A stretch of 64,000 nt of DNA from Flagellimonas marinaquae (GCF_003992675.1 NZ_RZMZ01000015.1:372001-436000); one strand, 5' to 3'. Positions 37,470-47,187 are shown, counted from the first letter of the stretch. The notes: generated from the sequence alone by a model not told the origin. Made by a program: numbers and translations.

Positions 37470-37612
37470 TTTTGAGATTAAATTTTAATCAATAACGCTA
37501 CGATGGACACATCGCAGGTTTCTTTACGCAGGGGAAGTGGATGTAAGTAACAAAAAATAAATGAAAGCTGCACTCATCCAGCCTGTTAGATAATTCTGAA
37601 GTACAATTCAAT

Positions 37613-37644
37613 AAAAAAGCCAGCAGCAACATGCTACTGGCTTT
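37613..37644 (-). terminator. Terminator of the amidohydrolase lipoprotein gene
   Basis: AAAGCCAG pairs with CTGGCTTT, with an inner AGC/GCT extension, and is followed on the minus strand by a T-run; it lies 23 bases past the stop codon. Confidence 0.8.
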
Positions 37645-37666
37645 CCATAAATCATATTATAAGCTT

Positions 37667-39712
37667 TTAGTTCTTTACCTCAGGTTTTTCTGTAAAGGGA
37701 GTAATGCCAAAGGCAGGGTATACCTCGGATGGGTAGTAAAAAGTCCCTCCACGAGATACCAAGGATATGGTTTTTATCGCCTTGATATCGTCTACCGGGT
37801 TGCCGGGCACCAAAAAGAAATCGGCCCACTTTCCGGGTTCAATGCTGCCCAAGTTATCGTGTCCCAAGTACTGCGCCATATCGTAACTGGCGAGTTTGAG
37901 CACTTCGGCAGGAGTGTAACCCAGTTGTTCGGTGTACAGTTCCAGTTCGCGGTGCAGGTTAAAGGCGCCGCCCAAATCGGTTCCCGCTACGATCAGAATC
38001 CCTTTGTCCTTCATCATTCGCAGGGTTTCCACGATTTTATCATAAGCTTCGCGATAGGCTTTGTCCTCCTCCTTGTCGGCAATTTGGGCCAAGGCCACTT
38101 TGAGGCTACGCTGCTCGTTCGGCGGCATATTGTCTACATAATCCAAGGCACCGGGAGTCACTTCTCCGTTTCGGGAGAGCATCAATCGCTCATGTATGGC
38201 CAAGGTAGGGTCCATTGCTGTTTTGTTGGCCAAAAAAAGGTCCATGGTCTCTTGCACTTTGTCGCTGTTGAGATCGAGTTCGGGAAAACGTTTCATGGCG
38301 GTGAGGCGTAACAGGGTGCGGGTGTCCTCTTCGGGTTCCAGTACCCATCCGAGCATAGTCTGGTTAATGTGGGTCATTTCGTCGTACCCAGCGCGAAGCA
38401 TGGCATTGGCGTTGGAGAACGCGGGCACATGCCCTGTAACGAACAGCCCTTGGTCGTGCGCTTTTTTTACGATGGCCGGGGCCCAATCGCCGTTCATGCT
38501 GTTGTACAGTTTGATGCCGTAAAACCCAAGGCTATCGTAGGTGTCCACAGCGGCTAGGGCTTCTTCTTGGGATTCCACTAGAATCCCATTATTGCTACTG
38601 TACGGACTTTTTCCCTCGATAAATCCAAGTCGGGTCACACGGGGCCCTGCCAATACTCCAGAATTGATTTTTTCGATGAGGTTGCTGAGCACTTCGGTGT
38701 TGTTGCCCATGTCTCGGAAAGAGGTTACCCCGGCCAAAACGTTTAGCAATGCACCGTTGTCGCCAGTATGGGCATGCATTTCGTAGAGTCCTGGCACCAA
38801 AGTGCCACCGTTCCCTTGAATCACCACTTCGTTGTCACCAGTAGCATCGGCTGCCTCGATTGCAGAAATCTTTTCACCTTCCACCACCACAGAAACGGGC
38901 TCGGTAAGGGATAGCGTTTTGGGGTCGAACACTTTTACATTGGCAATGCGCACTTTTTTGTCGTAGTTGTGGGCATATTCCTTTTGCAGTTTTTCATAGC
39001 GTTCGGCGGAATAGTTTTCAGCCAATTGGCGCAGTTCTTTCTCTTCGGTCTCATAGCCATCACGAATCACAATGTAGCGGGGGGAGATAAAGGCAAAAAA
39101 GCGGTTACTATCATCCATGATAAAGTAGGAGGGGTTCATCTCCGCACCGGAGAGCGCATATGTTGTTAGAGGCAATTCCCCTTCGCCAGAGGCATGGGGT
39201 ACGGTCAAATCCTCCATTTTGGTCAGCGTCAGGTTTCCCGCAGGCAAAACGGGCAGGGTGTTGTCCGGGGCGTCCATCAGCAAGCGCGCGGCCAAAACTA
39301 CGGAGTATGGGCTGCCAAATTGGTTTACGTAGAGCTGAGGCGTATCCACAGAAGTACTTCCAGAGCCTGTGGCATCGGTCCAGGAAGCTTCGCCATCTGA
39401 TTGGGTGAACTGCTCGTCCACGGCATTACCAAAGGTAGTGTTTCCAGTGACGTGCCAGCTTAGGGGATACCCTTCGGCGTTCAGCACAATGGTCTCTTTC
39501 ATGGTCGGGCCACGGCCATTGTTCTTATAATCGTAATCGATTTGAATGGTGTCGCCAACGGTATTGGCTTTCATATAGCCGACCTTGGTCTCGCTTATGA
39601 TTACGGAATAGTTTTCCTCACCTTGGTAGTCGGCCAAGGAGGAAGTGGGTTCTGTTTTGCAGGAATAACCCGCCATTAGGACAAGGCCAATCAGGAATAA
39701 TCGAAGTTTCAT
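37667..39712 (-). CDS. Amidohydrolase-family lipoprotein (imidazolonepropionase-like)
   Basis: A 681-residue lipoprotein: MKLRLFLIGLVLMAGYSC has a lipobox cysteine at 18. The first about 240 residues are a beta-rich domain of unknown role (repeated NTVGDTIQIDYDYKN-type strands). From about residue 260 the chain is a composite amidohydrolase: IANVKVFDPKTLSL, GTLVPGLYEMHAHTGDNG with the HxH pair, FVTGHVPAFSNANAM, IVAGTDLGGAFNLHRELE and the IEPGKWADFFLVPGNPVDDI strand typical of imidazolonepropionase-like enzymes. Anchored in the periplasm or outer membrane, it should cleave a cyclic amide or peptide-like substrate that is not identifiable here. It stands alone with its own terminator. Confidence 0.85.
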   Translation of the reverse strand: MKLRLFLIGLVLMAGYSCKTEPTSSLADYQGEENYSVIISETKVGYMKANTVGDTIQIDYDYKNNGRGPTMKETIVLNAEGYPLSWHVTGNTTFGNAVDEQFTQSDGEASWTDATGSGSTSVDTPQLYVNQFGSPYSVVLAARLLMDAPDNTLPVLPAGNLTLTKMEDLTVPHASGEGELPLTTYALSGAEMNPSYFIMDDSNRFFAFISPRYIVIRDGYETEEKELRQLAENYSAERYEKLQKEYAHNYDKKVRIANVKVFDPKTLSLTEPVSVVVEGEKISAIEAADATGDNEVVIQGNGGTLVPGLYEMHAHTGDNGALLNVLAGVTSFRDMGNNTEVLSNLIEKINSGVLAGPRVTRLGFIEGKSPYSSNNGILVESQEEALAAVDTYDSLGFYGIKLYNSMNGDWAPAIVKKAHDQGLFVTGHVPAFSNANAMLRAGYDEMTHINQTMLGWVLEPEEDTRTLLRLTAMKRFPELDLNSDKVQETMDLFLANKTAMDPTLAIHERLMLSRNGEVTPGALDYVDNMPPNEQRSLKVALAQIADKEEDKAYREAYDKIVETLRMMKDKGILIVAGTDLGGAFNLHRELELYTEQLGYTPAEVLKLASYDMAQYLGHDNLGSIEPGKWADFFLVPGNPVDDIKAIKTISLVSRGGTFYYPSEVYPAFGITPFTEKPEVKN

Positions 39713-39784
39713 AGAGTTGGTTTAAAATTGGTATAAGATAACCATTTTAAACCAACGCTTAGGCATGAAAAGCGACCAAACCGA

Positions 39785-40894
39785 TTATAGCTTTTCAACC
39801 AAGGTGGAGTCGTTGTGCTTTTGAAATTGAACGAGCTCCGAATTGTAATCAATTTTAATCTTAAAATGCTTCAGTAGGGACCCACCAATGGCACCTTTTG
39901 CGACTTTGTCCATGGATTGGGCCATCATTTCGGACCAAACACGGTCCGGTCTTCGGGAAAACTGCACGGGGCCTACTTCGTATCCTGCGACCTTTACCAA
40001 AGGAACTTCAATGATTCCTTGGTTTCCATCTGATTCGGGATAATACTTCCAGTCCGGATGATCAGTTCTCCATTGGTCGAAAATACTGGCTGCGATAAAG
40101 GACCCGGCCAAGGTGTTTTTTTCGGTGTTGAAGTACTCTTTTCCCTTGTCGGACAACACGAAACTGGCCCCGGTGTCGAAAAGGACATCGATTTTTGCAC
40201 CATCGATTTCTATGCTCATGCTAGGATGCCCATACACGGCAACTCCATGGCTATTTTTCTTGAATCCTAACGGCAGCACATTGGGTTTGATGCTATCCGC
40301 TGATTTTATAGGGGTGTTGACCCATACTTCTTGTTTGGGATAATCAAATGTCCATGCGTTCCCCATAAAAAATCCTTGTCCTAAAAAAGCATCCAACCTG
40401 GGCATTTTATCGATTTTTTGCTGAAGTGCCTCATTTAGACTGGGTATAACCAGATAGGGTTCTTTTACCATTGAAAATGGTTTTCTCAAGATAAAGTTGG
40501 GTGTGGTGGTAGGTTGGGGAAATTCCTTGTTGCCCAAAAGGTTGGGTAAAAGCACATAATCTATGGGCATCAAACCTTTAACCAATCCTTTTTTTACCAT
40601 TGGAGCGATTTCTGGATGATCTTTAAGCGAAGGCATTAACATACTTATGCCGCCCCCAGTATCGCAATATGCCAAAAGGGTATCCTTGGATGGCAAAGGC
40701 AATTTGACCATAAATCGGGCACCGTCCAAAAACGTAGAGGGCAATTTAAACGGTTTTTGATTCGTGGTTTTTAAACCTATTTCTTGCGATTCTTCGAAAT
40801 TACGGTCCAGTTTTCGGATTATAAAAAACTGACTGGCGATGAGAATGATGATTGCCCCAATGGAAATCAACACATACTTAATGATTTTTTTCAT
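39785..40894 (-). CDS. Membrane-anchored retropepsin-like aspartic protease candidate
   Basis: A 369-residue protein with an N-terminal membrane anchor (YVLISIGAIIILIASQFFII, about residues 7-26) and a periplasmic body. Two DTG motifs are visible: YCDTGGG with the aspartate at 78 and LFDTGAS with the aspartate at 240, each preceded by hydrophobic strands (DTLLAYCDTG, AKIDVLFDTG). Most bacterial relatives have paired or single retropepsin domains annotated as aspartyl protease family. The spacing of 162 residues recalls the two lobes of pepsin-like enzymes. Activity is not proved; the second site looks more canonical than the first. Confidence 0.7.
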   Translation of the reverse strand: MKKIIKYVLISIGAIIILIASQFFIIRKLDRNFEESQEIGLKTTNQKPFKLPSTFLDGARFMVKLPLPSKDTLLAYCDTGGGISMLMPSLKDHPEIAPMVKKGLVKGLMPIDYVLLPNLLGNKEFPQPTTTPNFILRKPFSMVKEPYLVIPSLNEALQQKIDKMPRLDAFLGQGFFMGNAWTFDYPKQEVWVNTPIKSADSIKPNVLPLGFKKNSHGVAVYGHPSMSIEIDGAKIDVLFDTGASFVLSDKGKEYFNTEKNTLAGSFIAASIFDQWRTDHPDWKYYPESDGNQGIIEVPLVKVAGYEVGPVQFSRRPDRVWSEMMAQSMDKVAKGAIGGSLLKHFKIKIDYNSELVQFQKHNDSTLVEKL

Positions 40895-41041
40895 TCTTAC
40901 GATAACGGTTTTAAAAGTGTAACGGGGTTATGCGCGACCAGCGGGGCTACTGGAATTTGTCAATCTGACGCTAATTTAGGGAAAACTTTGTTCTTTTTTG
41001 TTTTTAAAAGTATTGAACAATCGCTGTGAACCAAAGACGGC

Positions 41042-41073
41042 TTGCGATAACTCCCAACAAATCACTATCTTTG
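41042..41073 (+). promoter_or_regulatory. Promoter of mtaB
   Basis: TTG at 41042-41044 and TATCTTTG at 41066-41073 (21-base spacer), 25 bases before the start codon; a typical Bacteroidota promoter with a short leader. Confidence 0.7.
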
Positions 41074-41098
41074 CGCCCCTAAAACACTAGGCAGGTAT

Positions 41099-42427
41099 AT
41101 GAACAAAAAGGTCGCATTCTATACACTGGGCTGCAAGCTCAATTTCTCTGAAACCTCTACCATAGCTAGGGGTTTTGAAAAAGAGGAGTTTGAGCGTGTA
41201 GACTTTTCGGAAGAAGCGGATGTATATGTGATCAATACCTGTTCGGTCACGGAAAATGCCGATAAGCGATTTAAGACCATTGTAAGGCAGGCCCAAAAAG
41301 CCAATCCCGATGCTTTTGTAGCTGCAGTAGGTTGCTATGCGCAGCTAAAACCGGATGAGTTGGCCGCAGTGGATGGGGTGGATTTGGTGTTGGGTGCTAC
41401 GGAAAAGTTCAAAATCACCGATTATCTCAACGACCTCACCAAAAATGATAAGGGAGAAGTGCACTCCTGCGAAATCGAGGACGCCGATTTTTATGTAGGC
41501 AGTTATGCGATTGGCGACCGTACCCGTGCCTTTTTAAAGGTGCAGGATGGTTGTGATTACAAGTGCACCTATTGTACCATTCCTCTGGCTCGCGGGATTT
41601 CACGAAGTGATACCTTGCAGAACGTACTCAAAAATGCCAAGGAAATCGCCTCGCAGGACATTAAGGAGATTGTGCTGACGGGCGTGAATATCGGCGACTA
41701 CGGGAAAGGGGAGTTTGGCAACAAAAAACACGAGCACACCTTTTTGGATCTGGTAAAGGCCTTGGACACCATAGATGGGATTCACCGCCTGCGCATTTCC
41801 TCCATTGAACCCAACTTGCTCAAAAACGAGACTATCGATTTTGTAGCGCAAAGCAATTCCTTTGTGCCCCATTTTCATGTGCCCTTGCAGAGCGGGAGCG
41901 ACGATATCCTAAAAAAAATGCGACGTCGGTATTTGTCCAATCTATATGTGGATAGGGTGAAACGTATCAAAGAAGCCATGCCGCATGCCTGTATTGGGGT
42001 AGATGTTATCGTAGGCTTTCCCGGGGAAACGGACGAACATTTTTTGGAAACCTATCATTTTTTGAACGAGTTGGACATATCCTATCTGCATGTGTTCACC
42101 TATTCAGAAAGGGACAATACCGTGGCTGCCGAAATGGACGAAGTGGTACCCAAAAAAGTGCGTAACAAACGAAGCAAAATGTTGCGCGGATTGTCGGCCA
42201 AAAAACGCAGGGCCTTCTATGAAAGCCAATTGGGAAGCGTTCGAACGGTATTGTTCGAAGGGGAAAACAAAAAAGGCTACATTCACGGATTCACTGAAAA
42301 CTATGTGAAGGTAAAAGCACCATGGGACCCAGCTTTGGTGAATACTTTGCACCTAGTGGAGCTCTTGGACATTGATGCCGATGGACTCGTTCGGTTTGAG
42401 TTTGTTTCCAAGGCCATAACGGCATAA
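41099..42427 (+). CDS. mtaB: tRNA t6A37 methylthiotransferase MtaB
   Basis: A 442-residue radical-SAM methylthiotransferase converting t6A37 to ms2t6A37 in tRNAs reading ANN codons. The N-terminal UPF0004 domain has cluster cysteines in TLGCKLN, NTCSVTENAD and VGCYAQ; the radical-SAM centre is CDYKCTYC near residue 150; a TRAM-like end domain closes the chain. The TLGCKLNFSET opening separates MtaB from MiaB (which has TxGCQMN). It has its own promoter and a hairpin after the stop. Confidence 0.93.
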   Translation: MNKKVAFYTLGCKLNFSETSTIARGFEKEEFERVDFSEEADVYVINTCSVTENADKRFKTIVRQAQKANPDAFVAAVGCYAQLKPDELAAVDGVDLVLGATEKFKITDYLNDLTKNDKGEVHSCEIEDADFYVGSYAIGDRTRAFLKVQDGCDYKCTYCTIPLARGISRSDTLQNVLKNAKEIASQDIKEIVLTGVNIGDYGKGEFGNKKHEHTFLDLVKALDTIDGIHRLRISSIEPNLLKNETIDFVAQSNSFVPHFHVPLQSGSDDILKKMRRRYLSNLYVDRVKRIKEAMPHACIGVDVIVGFPGETDEHFLETYHFLNELDISYLHVFTYSERDNTVAAEMDEVVPKKVRNKRSKMLRGLSAKKRRAFYESQLGSVRTVLFEGENKKGYIHGFTENYVKVKAPWDPALVNTLHLVELLDIDADGLVRFEFVSKAITA

Positions 42428-42428
42428 A

Positions 42429-42451
42429 AAAACCTCCTGGTCTAGGAGGTT
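42429..42451. terminator. Shared hairpin terminator between mtaB and the small acetyltransferase gene
   Basis: A perfect 9-bp stem AAACCTCCT/AGGAGGTTT with a 5-base loop. The T-run is stronger on the minus strand, so it best serves the convergent small gene, and more weakly mtaB. Confidence 0.8.
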
Positions 42452-42478
42452 TCAATACTTTTCTGATGATTGGTTAGA

Positions 42479-42772
42479 TCAGATGCGGATACCAACGGGT
42501 AACATTTCCTTGTATTGCCTGTTTTTTCTCAAAAATCCTGCAATTTGGGGGCTTGTTGGGACAACTCTTAGGTTGTTCTCTTGAATTTCATTTAAAACCG
42601 CTTTGATGAAATCCTCTTTAAAACCCTCTTGTGTAATTTCTTCAGGAATAACCAGTTTGGTCAAAAATACTTTACGCTCTTGAGAAGAGTACTCAATCTT
42701 GGCTAAATGCCCATTGACCCTAGTTTCAAATTGACGTAAGAAACTATTGTCAGTGATTTCCATTGTTGTCAT
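42479..42772 (-). CDS. Small GNAT-like N-acetyltransferase (Gtn1/NATD1 type)
   Basis: A 97-residue protein of the minimal GNAT class: it begins with strands FETRVNGHLAKIEYS and VFLTKLVIPEEI, then a helix EDFIKAVLNEIQENNLRVVPTSPQIAGFLRKNRQ spread over residues 52-86, the pattern of stand-alone acetyltransferase_CG domains. The pyrophosphate-binding GxG loop is not obvious, so acetyl-CoA binding is inferred from the fold. An unlinked monocistronic gene. Confidence 0.7.
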   Translation of the reverse strand: MTTMEITDNSFLRQFETRVNGHLAKIEYSSQERKVFLTKLVIPEEITQEGFKEDFIKAVLNEIQENNLRVVPTSPQIAGFLRKNRQYKEMLPVGIRI

Positions 42773-42939
42773 ATAGTACTTGTTTTTTTCATGACTTAGC
42801 GGAACTACCTGAAAATGGCATTTCCATTACCCCATAAGATTAAAAATATGCATTCAGTAAGCGGGGTAAGCTGCAAAAGGGATACAAAATTAGTCAAAAT
42901 ATTGTTAATTTCCTAGTCCTTATCGATATTTGGTGTCAT

Positions 42940-43602
42940 ATGTCCGATAATAGAATCCATGTCTATCTTATGCCGGGAATGGCTGCCAACCCATCCATTT
43001 TTGAAAACATCAAACTTCCAGACGAGCAGTTTGTGACACATACCTTGGAATGGTTTGTACCCGAGAAAGGGATGAGCCTGAAGGATTATGCCGAAAAAAT
43101 GTGCACACTGATCAAAGAGCCCGATCCTGTGCTGCTAGGTGTGTCCTTCGGCGGTATGCTGGTGCAGGAAATGGCCAAAATCATTCCTGTTCAAAAAATA
43201 CTTGTGGTCTCATCCGTGAAGAGTAAGCACGAATTGCCCAAACGAATGCTTTTTGCCAAATACACCAAGGTACACAAGCTGCTGCCCACCGGTCTGGTGA
43301 ACAATGTGGAACTTTTGGCCAAATATGCCTTTGGCGAAACCGTGACCAAACGACTGCATCTTTACGAAAAATATCTATCCATTCGCGAAAAATATTATAT
43401 TGATTGGTCCATCGATCAAATTGTGAATTGGGACCAAGAAGTTCCACCTAATAACGTGGTCCACATTCAAGGGGAAAAGGATGCTGTTTTTCCCATGACC
43501 AACATCAAAGATTGTATTTCCGTTAAAAATGGCACCCACACCATGATCATTCATCGGGCCAAATGGTTTAATGAGCACCTCCCCACAATTATTTTGAAAT
43601 AA
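42940..43602 (+). CDS. Alpha/beta hydrolase
   Basis: A 220-residue hydrolase fold protein without a signal peptide. It has the YLMPGMAAN oxyanion strand, the nucleophile elbow GVSFGG (serine near residue 68), the acid in HIQGEKDAVFP and the catalytic histidine in NGTHTM. The lid is short. The substrate is unknown; esterase or thioesterase are equally possible. It lies 48 bases upstream of a lytic transglycosylase in the same direction, perhaps in one transcript. Confidence 0.82.
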   Translation: MSDNRIHVYLMPGMAANPSIFENIKLPDEQFVTHTLEWFVPEKGMSLKDYAEKMCTLIKEPDPVLLGVSFGGMLVQEMAKIIPVQKILVVSSVKSKHELPKRMLFAKYTKVHKLLPTGLVNNVELLAKYAFGETVTKRLHLYEKYLSIREKYYIDWSIDQIVNWDQEVPPNNVVHIQGEKDAVFPMTNIKDCISVKNGTHTMIIHRAKWFNEHLPTIILK

Positions 43603-43650
43603 ATTCGTCTTTATAATAGTATCTTTACGTAACATTTTAAAAGGGAAGAC

Positions 43651-44619
43651 ATGAAACACCTCAAAAATATATTGGCATTTATCGGATTGATAGCTGTGGT
43701 AAGCACCTTGATTTTTGCTGTTCAGTCGAATGAAATGGAAGACAAAAGCATTGAAAAGGTAACGGAACCGGAAACCACGGATAAAAGTGTGGCGGACACC
43801 TACCAAATCAGTGCGATTGAAATACCCCAAGATTTGAATTTTGCGGGCGAACCGGTGCCCCAAGACGACCCCGAGATTATGGAGCGGGTAGACCGTGAGT
43901 TTTTGGTGAATACCTATTGGCAATCGAACGCCCTTTTATTGATGAAGCGGGCCAACAAATACTTCCCGATCATTGAGCCCATTCTTAAAAAGAATGGCAT
44001 TCCTGACGATTTCAAATACTTGGCCGTAGCCGAAAGCGGTCTTGAGAATGTAGTTTCCCCTGCAGGCGCCACTGGTTTTTGGCAGATTATGAAAGGTACG
44101 GGACGAGAATATGGTCTTGAAGTGAACGATAACGTAGATGAGCGTTACCATATAGAAAAGGCAACCCAGGTAGCCTGCGATTACCTCAACAAATGGAAAG
44201 AGCGTTTTGGAAGCTGGACGTTGACCGCTGCTGCCTATAATGCAGGCCCCGCAGGCATTCAAAAATACATGGACATTCAGCAAGTGGAGGATTATTACGA
44301 TTTGTTGCTGGGACAGGAGACCGGACGCTATGTGTTCCGTATTCTGGCTATTAAGGAGATTTTATCCAACCGTGACAAGTATGGTTTTCAGTTGGAAGAG
44401 GACGATATGTACACAAAAGTGCCCACCTTTACGGTTGAAGTGGATTCGGCAGTAAACAACTGGGCCGATTTTGCCGAGCTTTACGAAATCAATTACAAGG
44501 TTTTGAAGCGTCACAACCCATGGCTGCGCGAACCCCATTTGAACAATGCATCACGAAAAAAGTACACCATCGAAATTCCGAACAAGGGATACTACCGGGT
44601 GGGGAGTACTGGAAAATAG
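43651..44619 (+). CDS. Lytic transglycosylase (MltD/SLT family)
   Basis: A 322-residue envelope enzyme cleaving peptidoglycan between MurNAc and GlcNAc. An N-terminal membrane segment (ILAFIGLIAVVSTLIFAV) serves as signal anchor; the SLT domain occupies about residues 110-250 with the catalytic glutamate in AVAESGLENV, then SPAGATGFWQIM and AAAYNAGPAGIQKY. The end (VLKRHNPWLREPHL, KYTIEIPNKGYY) resembles a partial LysM. AAGGGAAG precedes the start, a good ribosome site by local standards. Confidence 0.9.
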   Translation: MKHLKNILAFIGLIAVVSTLIFAVQSNEMEDKSIEKVTEPETTDKSVADTYQISAIEIPQDLNFAGEPVPQDDPEIMERVDREFLVNTYWQSNALLLMKRANKYFPIIEPILKKNGIPDDFKYLAVAESGLENVVSPAGATGFWQIMKGTGREYGLEVNDNVDERYHIEKATQVACDYLNKWKERFGSWTLTAAAYNAGPAGIQKYMDIQQVEDYYDLLLGQETGRYVFRILAIKEILSNRDKYGFQLEEDDMYTKVPTFTVEVDSAVNNWADFAELYEINYKVLKRHNPWLREPHLNNASRKKYTIEIPNKGYYRVGSTGK

Positions 44620-44628
44620 TTTGTTGCT

Positions 44629-45288
44629 TTAGTACTTGAACAGAAAGTAAGGAGACGGAAAAAGCGTTTCTACTTTAGGTAGTAGTGCAGGTGAAATATA
44701 ACCCCACTCCATAAGACCCTCGTCAATCGCTTTTTGGGTAAGAATCTGAAGATGCACGTGGCAAAACCAACCTCCGCTATCACTTTCTTGTCCAATATGG
44801 GCAAACTTTTGACCAGCCTTTATTTTTTCTCCAACATGTACCAAGTGAGGGGTTTTTAAGTGTCCATAGAGTGAGTAAAAGACCACTCCGTCCATATCAT
44901 GTTTTAGGATGATGTAGCCCCCGTAATTACCGAGGACAGTTTCTTTTCCGGTTTTGTAGACTTCGGCATCCAAAGGGGAAAACATTGGTATGTTGTAGGG
45001 CACGATGATATCCAGACCCAGATGATAATACCGTTCCTCTTCGATGATGTTGGAATAGTCGCGAAGGAGGCTTTTCCGTTCTTCCAGATACTTGCCAATG
45101 CCCCAGCTTCGGGATGCATCCTTTAATTCATCAAAAATCATTTGGTTAAACTGATGGAAGTCCGTCAGCGGGTAGTCCAATGTTTTCGGGTTATTGGATG
45201 AAAAATCAAAGATGAACGGCCTTCCTTTTAGGAAACTACCGAATAAGGGGTGGACATCGACGCCATTGAGGCATAGTGGGTAGTACAT
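44629..45288 (-). CDS. M23-family metallopeptidase (lysostaphin-like)
   Basis: A 219-residue peptidase of the M23 fold, which cuts peptidoglycan cross-bridges or pentapeptides. HLGLDIIVP carries the first zinc ligands (H and D, HxxxD), VFYSLYGHLKTPHLVHVGEKIKAGQ is the core strand region and CHVHLQIL the HxH motif. The start is set at ATG 45288 (MYYPLCLNGV): a longer frame to 45372 would overlap the upstream acetyltransferase gene, but it would add a hydrophobic stretch that could be a signal, so export is unresolved. Confidence 0.75.
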   Translation of the reverse strand: MYYPLCLNGVDVHPLFGSFLKGRPFIFDFSSNNPKTLDYPLTDFHQFNQMIFDELKDASRSWGIGKYLEERKSLLRDYSNIIEEERYYHLGLDIIVPYNIPMFSPLDAEVYKTGKETVLGNYGGYIILKHDMDGVVFYSLYGHLKTPHLVHVGEKIKAGQKFAHIGQESDSGGWFCHVHLQILTQKAIDEGLMEWGYISPALLPKVETLFPSPYFLFKY

Positions 45289-45332
45289 GGGTAAACTGTT
45301 CGTAAAATCAAACAAATGTAACCATAGAATGA

Positions 45333-45788
45333 TTACGAAAGCCTTTTCTCCAAAACAACCATATGTTTGCATTGAATGCCATCTTCAAAAATGGGTTCGG
45401 CATAGTGGTCCACGAAATGGTTTTTTATAACATGGTCGATTTCAAAACCTGATTTTTGGTAAAACGCAAGTTGTCCAATACTGGAATTGCCCGTACCTAC
45501 AATTAATTTGTTATAACCTGAATCCCTACAGGTTTTGATGGCGTATTCCAAAAGTACTTTTCCATAACCCCTCCCTTGTTGTGAGGGTGAGACTGCAATA
45601 TTTTTAAGTTCCATGGTTGTACCGTCCAACTCCTGCAAGACCATTGCCCCGATGGTTTCGTCCCCAATCTTGGCCAGATAACAGGTCCCGTTTGTAAGAT
45701 AGGCTTCAATATGGGTTTTTGATGGATCGGCTAGTTGCAATAGGTCAAACAGTACTGATTTGTTATTGAGCAACCGAGTAATACGCAT
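45333..45788 (-). CDS. GNAT-family N-acetyltransferase
   Basis: A 151-residue GNAT enzyme: strands around TCYLAKIGDETIGAMVLQEL, then ELKNIAVSPSQQGRGYGKVLLEYAI, which contains the acetyl-CoA loop Q-Q-G-R-G-Y-G, and VGTGNSSIGQLAFYQKSGFE. The acceptor is unknown. The order with the downstream M23 gene (44 bases away) suggests cotranscription. Confidence 0.85.
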   Translation of the reverse strand: MRITRLLNNKSVLFDLLQLADPSKTHIEAYLTNGTCYLAKIGDETIGAMVLQELDGTTMELKNIAVSPSQQGRGYGKVLLEYAIKTCRDSGYNKLIVGTGNSSIGQLAFYQKSGFEIDHVIKNHFVDHYAEPIFEDGIQCKHMVVLEKRLS

Positions 45789-45820
45789 TTTCTAGAGAAT
45801 GATTGTCTTGTATTTTAGGA

Positions 45821-46963
45821 CTAAGAGAATTCTTTAACATGGTAGAGCTTTTTCATTTGTTCATTAATTTTATGCTCCGGGGTCAAACGTATTATGCTCT
45901 TTAAAATGAACTGACCTACTAGACTATGGGCCATTTTACCAAATCTCCAAGAATTGGAGACAACGTACTCTACTTTTTCTCTTCTGGATGATTCAAATTC
46001 ATTCAATGCTACCCTTAGGTTACCATTGTGCTTTTTTAAAGTGTTTGCTAGATAGTACGCATCTTCAATGCCTTGACATGCACCCTGACCCATATTCGGT
46101 GTTGTGGCATGGGCTGCGTCACCGAGCAATAGTACATTTTCCTTGTGCCATGATTTTAATCGTTTTAAATCGGAGATATCGCTTCGAATGATTTTTTCTT
46201 CGGCTGTATGATCTAGGATTTTGTGAATCACTTCATGAAAATCTTTGTAAAGTATTGATAATTTAGGTTTTATTGATCCCAATTCATCAATCTCGCCCTG
46301 CTTTGCATTGATTACCGCAAACCAGTACACCTTATTGCGGCCTATTTGTGAAAATCCGAACCTTATTTTTCTGCCCCAGACTTCTATTCCTGAACTTTCA
46401 AATTCGCTGGGAAGGTTAAAATCGGCTACACCTCTCCAGCAGGTTTGTCCTGAAAATCTTTTAACGGTGTTCTCAAATGTTTCGGTTCTTACTTTAGAGT
46501 GGATTCCATCAGCACCAATTAACAAATCACAAGAAACCTGTTTATTGCCAATTAAAACATTTATTTCATTGCTTTCATATTGGTAAGACTTAAAGTCTTG
46601 TCCAAGATGTACGAGTTGCTCTGGTAGCGCATCGAACAATATTTTCTGCAAATCGGCCCTAAGTATGGCCACTATTTTATTACCATGATCATCTTGTACC
46701 GCTTCTTTGGTAGTTTTCTTAAATGGAACCAATTGGGGATTTGTTATATCTACTTGGTTTAAAATGGTACCCTTATCCCTTATCAATTGGCCGAGGTTTA
46801 GCCAATCCAAGATTTTTAAGGCGTTGGGTTGAACCCAAATTCCTGCACCGACTTCGTTTATTTCTCTCGCTTTTTCAAAAACCTCGCATTGAAAACCAAC
46901 TTTCTTTAAGGCAAGGGCAGTGGTTAATCCTGTAATTCCTCCGCCAATAATTGTTATTCTCAT
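45821..46963 (-). CDS. FAD-dependent monooxygenase (group A flavoprotein hydroxylase-like)
   Basis: A 380-residue flavoprotein. MRITIIGGGITGLTTALAL is the ADP-binding Rossmann start; the DG motif LLIGADGIHSKVR and the GD motif NVLLLGDAAHATTPNMGQGA complete the PHBH-like set. The frame is open 33 codons further up but lacks sense there, so ATG 46963 is chosen. The family hydroxylates aromatic rings, quinones or antibiotics (for example tetracycline), and the substrate cannot be read here. It is 32 bases upstream of the acetyltransferase gene. Confidence 0.88.
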   Translation of the reverse strand: MRITIIGGGITGLTTALALKKVGFQCEVFEKAREINEVGAGIWVQPNALKILDWLNLGQLIRDKGTILNQVDITNPQLVPFKKTTKEAVQDDHGNKIVAILRADLQKILFDALPEQLVHLGQDFKSYQYESNEINVLIGNKQVSCDLLIGADGIHSKVRTETFENTVKRFSGQTCWRGVADFNLPSEFESSGIEVWGRKIRFGFSQIGRNKVYWFAVINAKQGEIDELGSIKPKLSILYKDFHEVIHKILDHTAEEKIIRSDISDLKRLKSWHKENVLLLGDAAHATTPNMGQGACQGIEDAYYLANTLKKHNGNLRVALNEFESSRREKVEYVVSNSWRFGKMAHSLVGQFILKSIIRLTPEHKINEQMKKLYHVKEFS

Positions 46964-47187
46964 CAATAGGCAAAATTTGAATTGTAAATTAAATAAAGGG
47001 TGGAACAAAATTCCACTTCGAAGCGTGAAGGTAAGGGATTGACGATTTTTAATAGCACACAAATTGACGGATACCCCTTTTCAATTGATGGATGGTGCGT
47101 CTGAATCAACGAATGCGATTTTGTGTCCATAATCAAAATGGACTATCAAGTAGGAAGATGAATTTTTTTGATGGTTGAAGTTTATGC

